A DNA stretch of 13,247 nucleotides, from positions 168,669-181,915 of the forward strand of contig NW_003140830.1 in the NCBI RefSeq assembly GCF_000003605.2, given 5' to 3'. Under the pieces are notes generated by a model, which saw only the letters and a list, made by a program, of their open reading frames with translations, had not been told where the DNA came from and searched no databases. The translations under genes were made by a program, and so were the position numbers. This stretch comes from Saccoglossus kowalevskii (taxonomy: Eukaryota > Hemichordata > Enteropneusta > Harrimaniidae). Below, piece by piece: positions 8,078 to 13,247 of this stretch (position 1 is its first letter; every line of letters starts with the position of its first letter).

Positions 8078-9860
8078 ATTAAATTAATAAATTAATTAAT
8101 TAATTAATTAATTAAATAATTAAATAATTAATCAATATGTAAATAATATTATGTAAGCATTGATTGATTGTTTAATCCCCTTGAAGAGAATAAGTGTACA
8201 TTTTGTAATCCGTGTTTTCAAAGATTTTACGAATATTTTCAGATGTTAGACTTGAGATCGGAACGAACTCCCAGGCAGGTATTGAGCGAAGACTCGTGGC
8301 AGCGGGTAATTCTATTACTGGATTCGATAGAGGGTGTTCAGCATATTTTCATAACAGTTACCACCCCACTAATCTTCCCTTCTGCAAAGATCCCATACAG
8401 AGTACTCAGAATTATTCCTGGAATACAGGTACGACATTGTTTTCCATTGAAAAGAACGGCGTAATTGATAATACATAATACATAAACAGTATTCACATGT
8501 AGACCGCTATTCATCATTATCGTCATCCCGCAAATTGTTTATTTACAGGAACTTGAAGACGATTATCTAGACCAATGGGATACTACTAAAGATCGAAGAA
8601 AAGAACGAGACAGGTTTTTCAGTATAATGGTTAAATTCTCTGAGAAAAAGAAAACCAAGGTGTCAGTGTTGTCTGGTGATGTTCATATGGCGTGTTGGGG
8701 TAAACTACACACAGAGTCAGGGACGGTAATCAACATACCAACGTCGTCAGCTATTGTCAATAAACCACCGCCTGATGTGAGTGTTAAATCAACATCACTG
8801 TTCTGTTCTGATTATCGCAAGTCATTACAAAGATATATTCAACCTGTCCAAACCTTATATGGTGATCTTTGTTGTCCGATATCACTTATCCCAAGGTTGT
8901 TTAGTTTGTTTGTCATGCCATCCGAAAGAACGGCTGAATAAATATTAATTTAACTGCTGAGAGAAGTCAGAAAAAAACATCAACATAAAATCACAGTTAT
9001 CCGTATTTTGATTACAACATACTGATCTAAATATGCCTGTTCTAGTATTATAATACTATTGATGTTGAACTGTTCTTAAACTTATACCACTCTTGGTAAT
9101 CCTATCTACTGTTCTGGTCGCGTGTTTATTTCTTTACTTCCGCGCTTGTCTCTTGGTCATATGTAAAATATAATAATCACTAATTGTTTTCATATGCGTA
9201 TAGTAACACGCACAGTTTCGGATCACACATATTTGGATTCGCACACGTTTCAGTATCAGGCATTTCAGTGCCATTCAAACCTACGACCTTCAGTGCAAAT
9301 ACACTGGAATAGTACTGCTAGTCGTCACGGTGTAATTAACTATACCTATTCCACAGCAGACATGTAGAAAATAATAAAGTGGTTGAATATATGCATTTAT
9401 TTATTTTCAGATTACATTGCCTTTTTATTATCTTGGGTCTTACAATGAAAGCGTGAACATTCCTGGAGTAGGTAAAGGATTCATGAGTATGCCGCCAGTT
9501 GGAAAAGAGAATGACTCATCTACGTTTCTCGCTACCCAAAACTTCATGATATTCACACCTGCAACGACTGCCGAGGTATTAGACAATTTCATACATCAGA
9601 GATGAACATTGTTTGTTATTAGTGTCGTTGCTCAATTTATTTTTTGAATCCTCTATTTGTTTACTACTATGTACACTTTCTTGTTCTAACACATGGTTTT
9701 ATCATTGCAGGGAAAGCTGATATACATCACTAAACTCATCGGAAAACCAAATAATCTATATAATTCAAATAGTCTTGCACCTCCACTAGTATTCACTAAT
9801 CATATAGGTCCGTTTGGTAAGGACCTCAGCATTATTGGTACATGTTGCTGCTTTCTGTAG
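2286..9860 (+). CDS. PLAT domain-PhoD-like metallophosphatase, 13 exons, 688 aa
   Basis: Joined exons: 2286-2402, 2575-2689, 2911-3095, 3203-3353, 3746-3849, 5810-6052, 6404-6575, 6794-6929, 7719-7833, 8243-8428, 8549-8776, 9411-9575, 9711-9860. All introns are GT..AG and all phases agree. Residues 3-124 form a PLAT/LH2 sandwich (YTVTV, VCIQLIG, KQIKIG, the conserved Trp of EGWSPRYVEIEN, a YFPHD strand). Residues 140-245 resemble the beta region preceding PhoD-like catalytic domains. The phosphatase core follows: SC (255-256), MGGDQIYAD (292-300), WDDHEI (363-368), LRSERT (450-455), SGDVH (550-554). In the family these bind metals for phosphomonoester or phosphodiester hydrolysis; the SC cysteine corresponds to the Fe ligand of bacterial PhoD. 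No signal peptide is visible, so a cytosolic protein is likely. It ends CCCFL, a possible CaaX box. The ATG has A at -3 and G at +4. The substrate is unknown; lipid or inositol phosphate is inference only. Confidence 0.9.
2575..2689 (+). CDS. exon 2: middle of PLAT domain
   Basis: The acceptor is CTTGGCAG; the exon ends ATAG|GTTTG in phase 1. It encodes residues 40-77, including FQAGRTDVFNIE, the PLAT strand with a typical Gly-x-x-Asp-x-Phe, and KQIKI before the conserved Gly. Confidence 0.88.
2911..3095 (+). CDS. exon 3: end of PLAT domain
   Basis: The acceptor is GATGACAG; the donor is CCAG|GTACAT, phase 0. It encodes residues 78-139. GFNDNGFVEGW is the PLAT 'G.dn.g..-gW' motif, and YFPHDGNFNKW matches the following strand and capping Trp. 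Confidence 0.9.
3203..3353 (+). CDS. exon 4: linker into PhoD-like beta region
   Basis: The acceptor is TGATTTTAG; the donor is CCAG|GTAAGTG, close to consensus, phase 1. Residues 140-189 include the strands LCALLVTP and YLTFTYVTVD that open the PhoD-like region. Confidence 0.88.
3746..3849 (+). CDS. exon 5: beta region before the catalytic domain
   Basis: The acceptor is TTTACATAG; the donor is AAAG|GTAAAAC, phase 0. Residues 190-224 contain IVWRYDWSVPWHE, similar to the W-[RK]-[FY]-[DS] beta segment upstream of fungal-type PhoD catalytic cores. Confidence 0.88.
3901..5375 (+). mobile_element. degenerate LINE (L1/Tx1-like RT) inside intron 5
   Basis: Broken open segments in different frames follow the order of a LINE reverse transcriptase. 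RT motif A (AIDFQKAFDS, about 3982-4011) comes first, then FCKSLQHWVKALYQN with a decayed 'G.RQGDP' block (about 4050-4193). The catalytic FADD (4276-4287) lies one frame off. LIGKTQIVKSLLIP (from 4554), VKWIQRFVD (about 4724-4750) and KLQELQSKLN (about 5251-5280) follow, with a last His-containing relic near 5355. No endonuclease region is seen, so it is 5'-truncated. Several stops and frameshifts make it inactive. It lies in the same sense as the host gene and accounts for most of this 1960-nt intron. Confidence 0.8.
5673..5684. promoter_or_regulatory. palindromic E-box (CLEAR-like) in intron 5
   Basis: GGTCACGTGACC is a perfect 12-bp palindrome containing GTCACGTGAC, the ideal MiT/TFE (TFEB-type) and USF site. 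It stands about 125 bases before exon 6. Function is inferred from the motif alone. Confidence 0.3.
5810..6052 (+). CDS. exon 6: PhoD metal motifs I and II
   Basis: The acceptor is CTCACAG and the donor is GCT|GTGAGT, phase 0, 81 codons. It carries PRFVFASCAG, the family's first metal-binding motif with Cys256, and HLLIMGGDQIYAD, with Asp295 as the GD metal ligand. This is the most diagnostic exon for the family. Confidence 0.95.
6404..6575 (+). CDS. exon 7: helical segment between metal motifs
   Basis: The acceptor is CGTTTTTCAG; the donor is ATGT|GTAAGT, phase 1. Residues 306-362 are rich in acidic and basic residues (LSREEREI, TDEMKDEIDEYF). They end in RVPSIMM, the strand leading into the WDDH motif. 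Confidence 0.92.
6619..6661 (+). repeat. short direct repeat with small hairpin in intron 7
   Basis: TGGAGTGCATCA occurs at 6619-6630 and again at 6650-6661. Between them CATCCAT-CA-ATGGATG forms a 7-bp stem. It may be a micro-duplication. Confidence 0.55.
6707..6768. repeat. (TTAA)n and (ATTC)n microsatellites in intron 7
   Basis: ATTA units at 6707-6720 and 6731-6747 run into about five ATTC units up to 6768, ending some 25 bases before the exon 8 acceptor. Confidence 0.85.
6794..6929 (+). CDS. exon 8: WDDH metal motif
   Basis: The acceptor is ACTACAG. The split Trp363 codon is completed here to give WDDHEIIDGYGS, the PhoD-like counterpart of the GNHD metallophosphatase motif. The donor is GG|GTAAAT in phase 2. 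Reading on would hit TAA at 6931, so that stop is intronic. Confidence 0.93.
7048..7055. promoter_or_regulatory. CRE palindrome in intron 8
   Basis: TGACGTCA, a second perfect cAMP-response element in the window. It is an isolated 8-mer, so this may be chance. Confidence 0.2.
7093..7104 (+). repeat. run of twelve G in intron 8
   Basis: An uninterrupted poly-G tract after CC. It is able to form G-quadruplex-type structure in the transcript, and its length is prone to sequencing error. Confidence 0.8.
7719..7833 (+). CDS. exon 9: substrate-side segment of PhoD domain
   Basis: The acceptor is ATTTTCAG; its first base completes Gly408, matching the phase 2 donor of exon 8. Residues 409-446 include GWLTPWPGND and end YGDIAFL, the strand before the LRSERT motif. 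The donor is TTG|GTAAGT, phase 0. Confidence 0.88.
8036..8132. repeat. (AATA)n / (TTAA)n low-complexity block in intron 9
   Basis: About eleven AATA units grade into TTAA units with occasional AAATAATT interruptions. It ends about 110 bases before exon 10. Confidence 0.9.
8243..8428 (+). CDS. exon 10: LRSERT segment
   Basis: The acceptor is ATATTTTCAG and the donor is ACAG|GTACGA, phase 0, 62 codons. It contains MLDLRSERTPRQV, the conserved Asp-x-Arg-x-Glu-Arg motif after a beta strand, then HIFITVTTPLIFPS, the strand and loop typical of this family. Confidence 0.92.
8549..8776 (+). CDS. exon 11: last metal motif SGDVH
   Basis: The acceptor is ATTTACAG, with 76 codons to the consensus donor GAT|GTGAGT. 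LSGDVHMACWG provides the final metal-binding Asp552 and His554, followed by INIPTSSAIVNKPPP, the usual sequence closing the PhoD-like core. The preceding Lys/Arg-rich helix spans residues 522-546. Confidence 0.94.
8777..8942 (+). CDS. alternative C-terminus by intron 11 read-through
   Basis: If the exon 11 donor is not used, the frame stays open for 54 more codons to TAA at 8939-8941. That stop lies inside the hexamer AATAAA (8937-8942), a poly(A) signal. The resulting protein of 638 residues would keep all metal motifs and lose the downstream region with the CCCFL end. The consensus donor argues that splicing is the main path; this would be an alternative intronic-polyadenylation form or chance. 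Confidence 0.3.
9411..9575 (+). CDS. exon 12: region after the catalytic core
   Basis: The acceptor is TTATTTTCAG and the donor is GAG|GTATTA, phase 0. Residues 585-639 include GVGKGFMSMPPVG and TQNFMIFTPATTAE, the strand matching the 'N[WF]..l' element that family members have after their core. Confidence 0.87.
9711..9860 (+). CDS. exon 13: C-terminus with CaaX-like end
   Basis: The acceptor is ATCATTGCAG, and 49 codons run to TAG at 9858-9860. GKLIYITKL pairs with the preceding strand. A low-complexity Asn/Ser/Pro stretch leads to IIGTCCCFL. The final four residues Cys-Cys-Phe-Leu fit CaaX with X = Leu, which favours geranylgeranylation, and the two other Cys could be palmitoylated. Confidence 0.87.
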   Translation, partial: GKLIYITKLIGKPNNLYNSNSLAPPLVFTNHIGPFGKDLSIIGTCCCFL

Positions 9861-10161
9861 AAAACTCTAAGATAGGAGTACCATACGCCACTAATGTCTT
9901 ATAGATATAGATATATTTACATAATGCATTTTGAGTGTACTAACATACATAATTCAACACATATATATTCACTTATGAAACCAAAGTTTAACTTATCACA
10001 TTATCATTAATAATATTTTTTTGTTATTCCAGTAATTCGATTGATAGTAGTAGTAATACTGGGTTAGTAAATTAATTTGAAATATAATGAAAATGTAATG
10101 TTTTTCTGACCATATCTGTAATATAACCTTTCTGCATTATACTCATTATACTTATTACAAC
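9861..10161 (+). other. 3' flank / probable 3' UTR
   Basis: AT-rich sequence after the TAG with no open frame of note and no AATAAA. The nearest canonical poly(A) hexamers are at 10195-10200 and 10331-10336, so the 3' UTR may reach beyond the microsatellite. Confidence 0.4.

Positions 10162-10200
<39 letters not shown>
10162..10200. repeat. (AAT)n microsatellite
   Basis: Thirteen consecutive AAT units. The end of the array creates an AATAAA hexamer at 10195-10200. Confidence 0.92.
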
Positions 10201-10201
<1 letters not shown>

Positions 10202-10330
10202 TTACACTTTGTACTGTGTGGTTAATCATTTATTCGATACACCAACACATTTCTCCACGTATGGTGATCATCAACAACTTTCTCTATCACTATTGTGTTC
10301 AATACAAATCTTATACCCTCGCTATTCTCA

Positions 10331-10336
10331 AATAAA
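10331..10336 (+). terminator. candidate poly(A) signal
   Basis: AATAAA in TCTCAAATAAAAGA, 470 bases after the stop codon. It is a plausible 3' end signal for the phosphatase gene, with no downstream GU-rich element that is clearly diagnostic. Confidence 0.3.
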
Positions 10337-10401
10337 AGATTCAGATTTACTTTTCATCCAACATATAGAGATATAGCTCTTCCAAAGTCTGCGGATTATA
10401 G

Positions 10402-10593
10402 CGATCTGACTTAACTCGCCATGCCAGGACATTTACCGAGGTTACAAAAGCGATCTCCGAAATCCTGAACGACACTCGGCTGATGCAGACCATAACTACC
10501 AAGTTACTTCTTGAAACATTATTTGTTGACTGCATGCAAGTAGACAATACAGCACACATTGATTTAATCGTGTACTGTTACAATTTGTGTATG
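10402..10593 (+). other. 64-codon open segment, possible orphan exon
   Basis: The frame is open from CGA after a TATAG acceptor-like site to TAA at 10594-10596. Its composition looks more protein-like than that of its surroundings: ARTFTEVTKAISEILNDTRL and the following KLLLETLFVDCMQ have the spacing of amphipathic helices. I recognise no family. It may be the end of another gene, a transposon relic or chance. The stop overlaps the left target duplication of the adjacent MITE, so the original end of the frame may have been cut off. Confidence 0.2.
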
Positions 10594-10598
10594 TAATT

Positions 10599-10793
10599 CA
10601 GAGGCGGCGGGATCTGATCACCAACCTTGCGCCTTAGAAATGTTGAAATATAGACCCTCTGAAACGCTATTTCCTGCATTTTGAGGGGCAAATTTTGCTA
10701 AGATAAAGAGTTTCAGCTTGATTTTGGAGGGGCGCCGCCCCAACATTTTTTCGAGGGGGCAACCCCCTCTGCCCCGCTGTGCAGCCGCCACTG
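10599..10793. mobile_element. 195-bp MITE with CAG(T/A)GGCGGC ends and TAATT duplication
   Basis: The left end CAGAGGCGGC and right end GCCGCCACTG are inverted copies with one mismatch. TAATT flanks both sides (10594-10598 and 10794-10798), a 5-bp target-site duplication. Inside are a GC-rich palindrome (GGGGCGCCGCCCC) and a 7-bp hairpin GAGGGGG-CAA-CCCCCTC, unlike the AT-rich flanks. It has no coding capacity. CAG..CTG termini with a 5-bp duplication suggest a hAT-like (hAT5-type) origin, which is inference. Confidence 0.75.
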
Positions 10794-10850
10794 TAATTGC
10801 TTTGTTAGGACATGCACCCTTTATTCATACTTGAAAGACGGTTATTGAAA

Positions 10851-10921
10851 ATTGCTCTGACAAAGTAACTCGACGTCTAAGTAAAAGGGTATACACGGCC
10901 GAGTTACTCTGTCAGAGTAAT
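10851..10921. repeat. 71-nt near-perfect hairpin
   Basis: Two 22-nt arms (10851-10872 and 10900-10921), starting ATTGCTCTGACA and its inverted counterpart, match at 20 of 22 positions around a 27-nt loop. The size suits a miRNA precursor, but such perfect arms with no clear bulges also suit a tiny foldback transposon. It lies 58 bases to the right of the MITE. Confidence 0.75.
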
Positions 10922-11025
10922 TTTTTATTGGGCCTAATTACAATAAAAAATACGAAGAAACAATATTTTATAAAGTTTATATAACACACAAAACTAAAAG
11001 TATGAAAAACATTAAAAGTAGTTCA

Positions 11026-11253
11026 CAGGGATATTTTCTTATACATAAAATCACATACGCTAGCTTTAAAAATATGGATATTAGAAGTTCTGTTCAACTC
11101 TAATGGTAAGGTGTTCCACAGTTTAGCATAATGGTAACTAAAAGTTAGCTGCCCTGTGTTAAAATTGGCTTTAGGAACATGGCATTCCTTGCGACTTGCG
11201 GATTGTGTCATATAATTATGCACATCGCCTTGAAAGAAATCGGAATATATGCA
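11026..11253 (-). mobile_element. LINE C-terminal remnant (CR1/Jockey-like RT tail)
   Basis: The - strand frame (open from 11295 down to about 11023) contains HNYMTQSASRKECHVPKANF, then GQLTFSYHYAKLWNTLPLEL and IHIFKASVCDF. This is the pattern H.Y.TR.....+.P......G...F.Y.GA.LWN.LP......S...FK..L found at the end of many CR1, Jockey and related reverse transcriptases. The RT core is absent; upstream sequence is replaced by the LTR-like segment beginning at 11256. Confidence 0.7.
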
Positions 11254-11255
11254 GG

Positions 11256-11786
11256 TGTCAGGGGGAAATTCGTCGTCTGTCCATATCTCGTCTGCTTAAG
11301 CTTTACAGTCAAATAGACGCACACAACGAAATACGTTTCAATAGCTAGTCTTTAGCCACATCGGGAACGCCTCATGGCAAACTGCCTCGTCGGGGTCTCT
11401 GCCCAGCACTGACCAAGACTCTCGCCTCGTGGAGCTCGCTCTCGGACCAAGGACGTAGACCGTTTATTACGTATCAAAACTTAACCAATCACAAAGAAGT
11501 TTAAAGAATTAGGGCGTAACCTTCACACATTCAACTTGCACATAGCCAATCAAACTAAGTCCTGGACACGTCATATCTTTTGATTAATCGTTCACTATAT
11601 TACTAACTGCAAATACCCACCTGGGTCCGGATGGCGACGGTTATATCGTAATTAGTTCCAAATCACTGAGTCAAGTTCCGTCCAGGATCTCACATGAGCC
11701 TAAATGATGGCAGATGTAACACAGCCATTCACTAGTAATCAGCTAAAGAAGTCGGACAACAGATACGCGAAAACTAATTCATGACA
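11256..11786 (-). mobile_element. LTR-like segment, - strand, probably solo or truncated
   Basis: The segment begins TGTCA and ends TGACA, a 5-bp inverted LTR terminus. Read on the - strand, AATAAA (11463-11468) lies about 320 bases in. The purine-rich AAGTGAAGGGATG (about 11787-11799) directly precedes the start like a polypurine tract. It is richer in CpG than its flanks. No matching 5-bp target duplication, primer-binding site, second LTR or gag/pol is seen, so this remains tentative. Confidence 0.35.
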
Positions 11787-12118
11787 CATCCCTTCACTTA
11801 GACTGAGCTTATGCCTCCTGGAATTGCACGTTCATAAATCAAAAGATACCGCCATCTACTCATCGCCATACGGGTTAAAATATAATACTAATAAAAAAGT
11901 GTAAATCAAAAGAGTAAAACACACTGATTAAATACAATAGTTAGAAAGTCACAAGAACAACGGGTAAAAATCTAAATATCCTACTCTTCCAGGGAGGGGC
12001 TCAAACCGTCCCGTTTTCTCAAAACGGTCCGCCGACATAAATCCTTCGCTGCAATGTCTCCCGTTACTAAGGGTACAAACTCTATATCAAAAGATCAAAA
12101 AAACTAAGGCGCGGCAGT
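11787..12118. other. no recognisable gene
   Basis: Only a small hairpin is visible, CCGTTTT-CTC-AAAACGG at 12011-12027. If the LTR assignment is right, this would be non-coding 3' internal sequence of that element. I see no integrase or RT pattern on either strand. Confidence 0.35.
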
Positions 12119-12171
12119 GTAACCATGTGATCGGCTAATCGCGGCCGTCGACAGCACGATCACATGATTAC
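12119..12171. repeat. inverted repeat with 15-nt arms
   Basis: The arms GTAACCATGTGATCG (12119-12133) and 12157-12171 are complementary at 14 of 15 positions around a 23-nt GC-rich loop containing GTCGAC. Each arm includes CATGTG, an E-box. Confidence 0.7.
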
Positions 12172-12599
12172 CAGGGATGCGTCTCTCGGTTAAAGTATTG
12201 CAAGCGGTCACTAATAAACAATGAATAAACAATCTATTAATCAAACTCTTGTCATATACGCTTATAATCTTCAAACTGAACACACAAGTCGTTAATCTCA
12301 ACACAAGTCTAACGGCGTGGAAATGGAATGCAAAGACAAAGTCGCTATCATAACACATTACTCCTCTGGCAATTAAGATGGAAAAGTCTAAAAGCACAAA
12401 ACACTACTGAGTTTATAATCCTGTCAATCATGAACAAAAGCTTGCGTCATCAAACAATACGTACGTGGGTGCACCACTTCTATTTCAAAAAAATATCAAA
12501 AACGTTACGAAAGGCTCTCCACTCAAATCAACTCACAAAGCGTCAGAAGTATTCCGAAAACAACACGTAAACATCGATTATTCTGGAGCCTCCACATGG
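12172..12599. other. no recognisable gene
   Basis: The open frames on both strands (for example 12328-12570 on + and 12104-12397 on -) overlap each other and show no domain, splice context or coding periodicity that I can defend. Confidence 0.4.
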
Positions 12600-12788
12600 G
12601 TAAAAAACGAAGTGCGAAGTACTCGTTTTAAAAGGTGTAAAAATCGAAGTGATGCTTTTTAAAAACTGTAAAAAAACGAAGTGAAAATCTTATAAAAATT
12701 GTAAAAGTGACCCGTTTGAGTTATAGAAAGTGAATATCGATGTGATTATTTTATAAAATTAGAAAACTGAAGTGAATTTCTTATAAAT
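12600..12788 (+). repeat. degenerate tandem repeat, ~33-nt unit
   Basis: About five to six diverged copies of a unit like TGTAAAAA-CGAAGTGA-n-TTATAAAA, starting near 12600, 12635, 12667, 12700, 12731 and 12760. Spacing is 29-35 nt. The core GAAGTG is kept in most copies. Confidence 0.65.
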
Positions 12789-13247
12789 ATGGAAGTAAGA
12801 CAAAAATCTTACATTGCCGAGCATCGCCAGCTTCGCCGAATCTTGTGCAACAGAATCTGGCTTGGAAATAAAAAGAAATAAAAGCTTAATATGTTACCCG
12901 CATCTTTATTCGCTTGTCAAATGACGGCCAAGTACCCTACACCAATCAGAATTCATGTAATGGAAATATCTCGCTCTGACGTTAATCGCGATTGCGCAAG
13001 TCTGTTAAGACAAAAACGGAACAATTTTGCAGACGAGCTGGCCCGCGCAACGACAGACGTCCACTGACTGATGAGTACTGCATGACTACACATAGAAACA
13101 GAAACATTGTGTCCATATTGTGCTATATATTGTCCACCAGTTATTTACATTTTGTGGCCATTTGTAAATTATATTCTCAATAAGTGGTTACCAAAGTTGT
13201 GAGTTTTCCTTGGTGAGCTCAATTATACAAACAGTTTTGATGGTATA
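12789..13247 (+). other. right edge: short open frames, unassigned
   Basis: Two short ATG frames are visible: 30 codons from 12789, with AATAAA hexamers at its end (near 12866 and 12876), and 35 codons from 12960 to a TGA near 13065 that is rich in Arg, Asp and Asn. Neither has a recognisable family. Either could be the first exon of a gene beyond the edge or chance. Confidence 0.2.

Noticed and set aside
8036-8132. regular repeats as a CRISPR array
   Set aside because: They are simple 4-nt microsatellite units with no spacers, in eukaryotic intron sequence.
8212-8478. 88-codon frame overlapping exon 10
   Set aside because: It is a shifted-frame shadow of exon 10, which carries the conserved LRSERT motif.
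10347-10559. 70-codon frame on the - strand
   Set aside because: No recognisable motif; the opposite strand frame over the same bases looks more protein-like.
10599-10793. GC-rich block as a tRNA-derived SINE
   Set aside because: No A/B box promoter or A-rich tail; inverted ends and target duplication show a DNA transposon instead.
12104-12397. 97-codon frame on the - strand as the end of a retroelement pol gene
   Set aside because: No integrase, RT or RNase H residues can be identified; it overlaps a hairpin and another frame.

Overview
The window is animal (most likely marine invertebrate) nuclear DNA. The evidence is a protein-coding gene split into 13 exons by short GT..AG introns, remnants of LINE-type retrotransposons, a short non-autonomous DNA transposon, several microsatellites (AAT, AATA, TTAA, ATTC) and an AT-rich background with small CpG-rich islands. 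There is no bacterial operon structure, CRISPR array, rRNA or tRNA that I can see. The lineage cannot be fixed from the sequence; the LINE types are of kinds common in molluscs, cnidarians, lancelets and similar animals.

Region by region. 1-460: an unassigned open frame and the cysteine/histidine tail of an old LINE. 460-2285: no gene; it holds an 18-bp perfect palindrome, a CpG-rich segment bounded by two inverted NRF1-like boxes, a TATA box next to a perfect cAMP-response element, and a further NRF1-like box about 100 bases before the start codon. 2286-9860: one complete gene on the + strand, for which I derive a 688-residue protein. Every splice phase closes without a frameshift. 9861-10600: 3' flank with an AAT microsatellite, poly(A) signal candidates and a 64-codon open segment that may be an exon. 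10594-10798: a 195-bp MITE with 5-bp target duplications. 10851-10921: a near-perfect hairpin. 11026-11253: a LINE C-terminal remnant on the - strand. 11256-11786: an LTR-like segment on the - strand. 11787-13247: no recognisable gene, but a second hairpin, a degenerate ~33-nt tandem repeat and small open frames.

The main result is the architecture of the central gene: an N-terminal PLAT/LH2 lipid-binding beta-sandwich (about residues 3-124), a PhoD-like beta region and then a PhoD-like metallophosphatase with its metal-binding motifs intact (SC, GGDQ, WDDH, SGDVH). It ends in Cys-Cys-Cys-Phe-Leu, which fits a CaaX prenylation box. With no signal peptide, the inferred protein is a cytosolic phosphatase or phosphodiesterase held on the inner face of a membrane by its PLAT domain and a C-terminal lipid. 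An alternative 3' end in intron 11 would produce a form lacking the lipid anchor. Intron 5 carries a broken LINE, which explains why it is by far the longest intron.
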